Made by a program: the position numbers and the translations under genes
In this document: positions 62,642 through 64,000 of the stretch, piece by piece
Layout of the letters: every line of letters starts with the position of its first letter
How positions within the stretch are numbered: the first letter of the stretch is position 1
The notes under the pieces: generated by a model
Database searches by the model: none
Told to the model about the DNA's origin: nothing
What the model saw: the letters and a program-made list of their open reading frames with translations, nothing else
From: Candidatus Harpocratesius repetitus
Lineage (GTDB): Archaea > Asgardarchaeota > Lokiarchaeia > Sigyniarchaeales > Promethearchaeaceae
Direction of reading: 5' to 3'
Assembly: GCA_021498095.1 (NCBI GenBank)
Contig: JAIZWK010000001.1
Coordinates: forward strand, 2,591,666 to 2,655,665
DNA length: 64,000 nt

Positions 62642-62961
62642 AATTGAGGGTATTTTAAATTTCAAAGATTCGAATTTTTTCATTTCATCATCTTAATTCT
62701 TCCGACTCAAATCTAAAATATCCTTCCTTATTTTTTGTCGATTTTACCAAGGTGCTAAATTTAAGATATGTAATTCAAAAATTATAATAAAATAGACATT
62801 AGATTGAAGAATTTATAAACAGGATGGTAAATTTTTAATAAATTTTTTGAAAAAATCGAGTTCGACAAAAAAAGAATTGCGATATTTCAGATATAAGTCG
62901 GATATATATGAATGATATTCAAAAAAGCGTTTAAATTAAAAAAGATAAAATATCCTCAATT
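62642..62961. mobile_element. 320-bp MITE-like repeat, copy 2
   Basis: Same length and ends as 31537-31856: AATTGAGGGTATTTT left and AAAATATCCTCAATT right, roughly 85-90 percent identical by eye. It lies between the short ORF and the nuclease fragment inside the IS607-type region. The internal GTCGAT-TTT-ATCGAC hairpin of copy 1 is mutated here. Confidence 0.85.
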
Positions 62962-63015
62962 AAAAATATTAAAGAATGTACTCGAGCTTCCTAATACTTA
63001 CTCAAAAAATCATAT

Positions 63016-64000
63016 ATGAAGCGCGTCATCAATAATAAATCAACCAGATTAAACCGAAACATTGCCCATAATTTATTCCGTGCTGTTTTCCGTTCATCTG
63101 AAGCGTCAATTAATCACTGTCTGCAAAATGAAGATCTAAAGCAATCGGTAATATCGTATATACAGAATCTTTGGCCTTCTGTTGGATCTCAATTTTTCAT
63201 ACACGAAAACAATCCTAATTCATCATTTATCAAAAATATTTTCAAAATGCATTCCCGAATCAATTTTGAAAGCTTATGGAAGTATAAAGCGACCAAAGGT
63301 GAATCATTTGCTCTTGAAAAAGTCCGATGGCTTCGCGGCTTACTACCTGATTACACCCAAGAAATGGGAAGCATGAAGGGAATAAATGTGAAATATGTTC
63401 CTGCAGCCTATACTTCAAAACTGAGCATAAACGGAACCGAAGGCAAAAAAGGATTTCTCATGGCTTTTCATAATAATAGAATATTTCCTGTAAAAGGACC
63501 GGGATATACTGTCAATTTTAATGAATTTGCTGCTTTTATTTTGAAAAATCCTGATAAATACGAGTATAATTTTACGGCTCCTACAAAAATAATTGAATCA
63601 TGTAAAAATTACTTCAATTCTAAAAAAAATAAAACTAATATCGTCTTTGTTTCAGCTTCTCAAGGAAATACGTTTTTTTATGAAAATACAGTTAAATCTG
63701 AAAATGATGAAAAACCAAAAGCAGAAAAATTTATCGTCGATCGAGATGTTAACGGCGCTTAAAACATTGCCAGATATAATAAATTGAAATATTTTGAAGA
63801 AACGGTAAATTTGCAGATTGATCGATACAAAAATACAGGAAAAAGAAATTCAAAATCCATGAAAAGTGGACAAATAAACTTTTCAGCGGTTTGCTTAAGG
63901 TTTTGGATACATCCTTCGGCAGTTATCATCCATACGGTTCGTTATAATGGTTCGATTGGCGTGAATTATCAAATCAAATCAAACCTAAAATTTTATCAAC
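63016..64000 (+). pseudogene. TnpB/Cas12-like RuvC nuclease fragment, interrupted
   Basis: The frame from ATG 63016 runs 248 codons to TAA 63760 and continues in the same frame as NIARYNKLKYFEETVNLQIDRY to beyond 63860. Motifs: KYVPAAYTSKL near residue 125 (the Y/N-P-x-YTS motif before the nuclease insert) and VDRDVNGA near 241, directly followed after the stop by NIA, giving the RuvC III motif DRDVNGA-x-NIA. No CxxC zinc ribbon lies between them, unlike ordinary TnpB; the insert is about 105 residues. The N-terminal RuvC I part is missing. The 3' end is beyond the window. Best read as the damaged nuclease of the IS607-type element. Confidence 0.6.

Noticed and set aside
1..64000. CRISPR array, tRNA or rRNA genes
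   Set aside because: No regularly spaced repeats with unique spacers and no cloverleaf with a TpsiC-type motif were seen; the tandem repeats found have no spacers.

Overview
The window is AT-rich archaeal DNA, and its gene content points to an Asgard archaeon of the Lokiarchaeia type. This is an inference, because there is no rRNA or other marker gene here. The support is: Shine-Dalgarno motifs (GGAGG, GGTGA) together with archaeal TATA-like boxes; TrmB-like and ArsR-like winged-helix regulators; a longin-like protein; a tandem BAR-like coiled-coil protein; a ubiquitin-like/LRR fusion; a large Ig-like surface protein with one C-terminal membrane anchor; and amino-acid-fermentation enzymes (2-hydroxyacyl-CoA dehydratase activase, glutaconate-type CoA-transferase, trans-4-hydroxyproline dehydratase). 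I see no tRNA, rRNA or CRISPR array.

Layout. 0-5 kb: the 3' part of a large acyl-CoA dehydratase activase, then an ArsB/NhaD-type transporter behind a long leader. 5-8.5 kb: a minus-strand set of a winged-helix protein, a small acidic protein and the tandem BAR-like protein, then a decayed gene. 8.5-12 kb: the two CoA-transferase subunits, and a GH4 glycosidase whose start codon appears to be ATT. 12-20 kb: a Fic protein with a candidate operator, a glycosyltransferase/acyltransferase fusion, a toroid-fold protein, a TehA/SLAC1-type transporter, a hemolysin-III/PAQR membrane protein and a flavodoxin. 20-27 kb: an accessory stretch with a YbjN-like protein, a longin-like protein, a vapBC pair between 27-bp direct repeats, an alpha/beta hydrolase, an IS607 remnant, a frameshifted gene and two paralogous membrane proteins. 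27-31.4 kb: a glycyl-radical activase, HypD-type dehydratase and HAD hydrolase. 31.5-34.8 kb: a 320-bp MITE, then TusA, DsrE, an IscS that lacks its PLP lysine and an IscU fused to a thioredoxin-reductase-like domain. 35-47.5 kb: a three-gene membrane operon, an MFS transporter, the surface protein with its TrmB-like and 423-aa neighbours, and a CoA-transferase/GNAT fusion. 47.6-57.3 kb: a TatD nuclease, a TPR protein, a second vapBC, a cold-shock protein with a hairpin leader, an ABC exporter operon with palindromic operators, and an ATC-hydrolase-like protein. 57.8-64 kb: the ubiquitin-like/LRR protein, an amidohydrolase, a zinc ribbon, and a damaged IS607-type element. That element has a resolvase with an in-frame stop, small ORFs, a second 320-bp MITE and a TnpB/Cas12-like nuclease fragment with an in-frame stop.

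The metabolic genes fit an anaerobe fermenting amino acids: hydroxyproline is dehydrated by the glycyl-radical enzyme, 2-hydroxyacyl-CoA intermediates are handled by the activase and CoA-transferases, and Fe-S proteins are supplied by a sulfide-adapted IscS/IscU/TusA/DsrE operon. The accessory genes (two vapBC pairs, Fic, IS607, MITEs) cluster in the less dense stretches. Short tandem repeats, in frame inside coding regions and T-rich after some stop codons, recur throughout.
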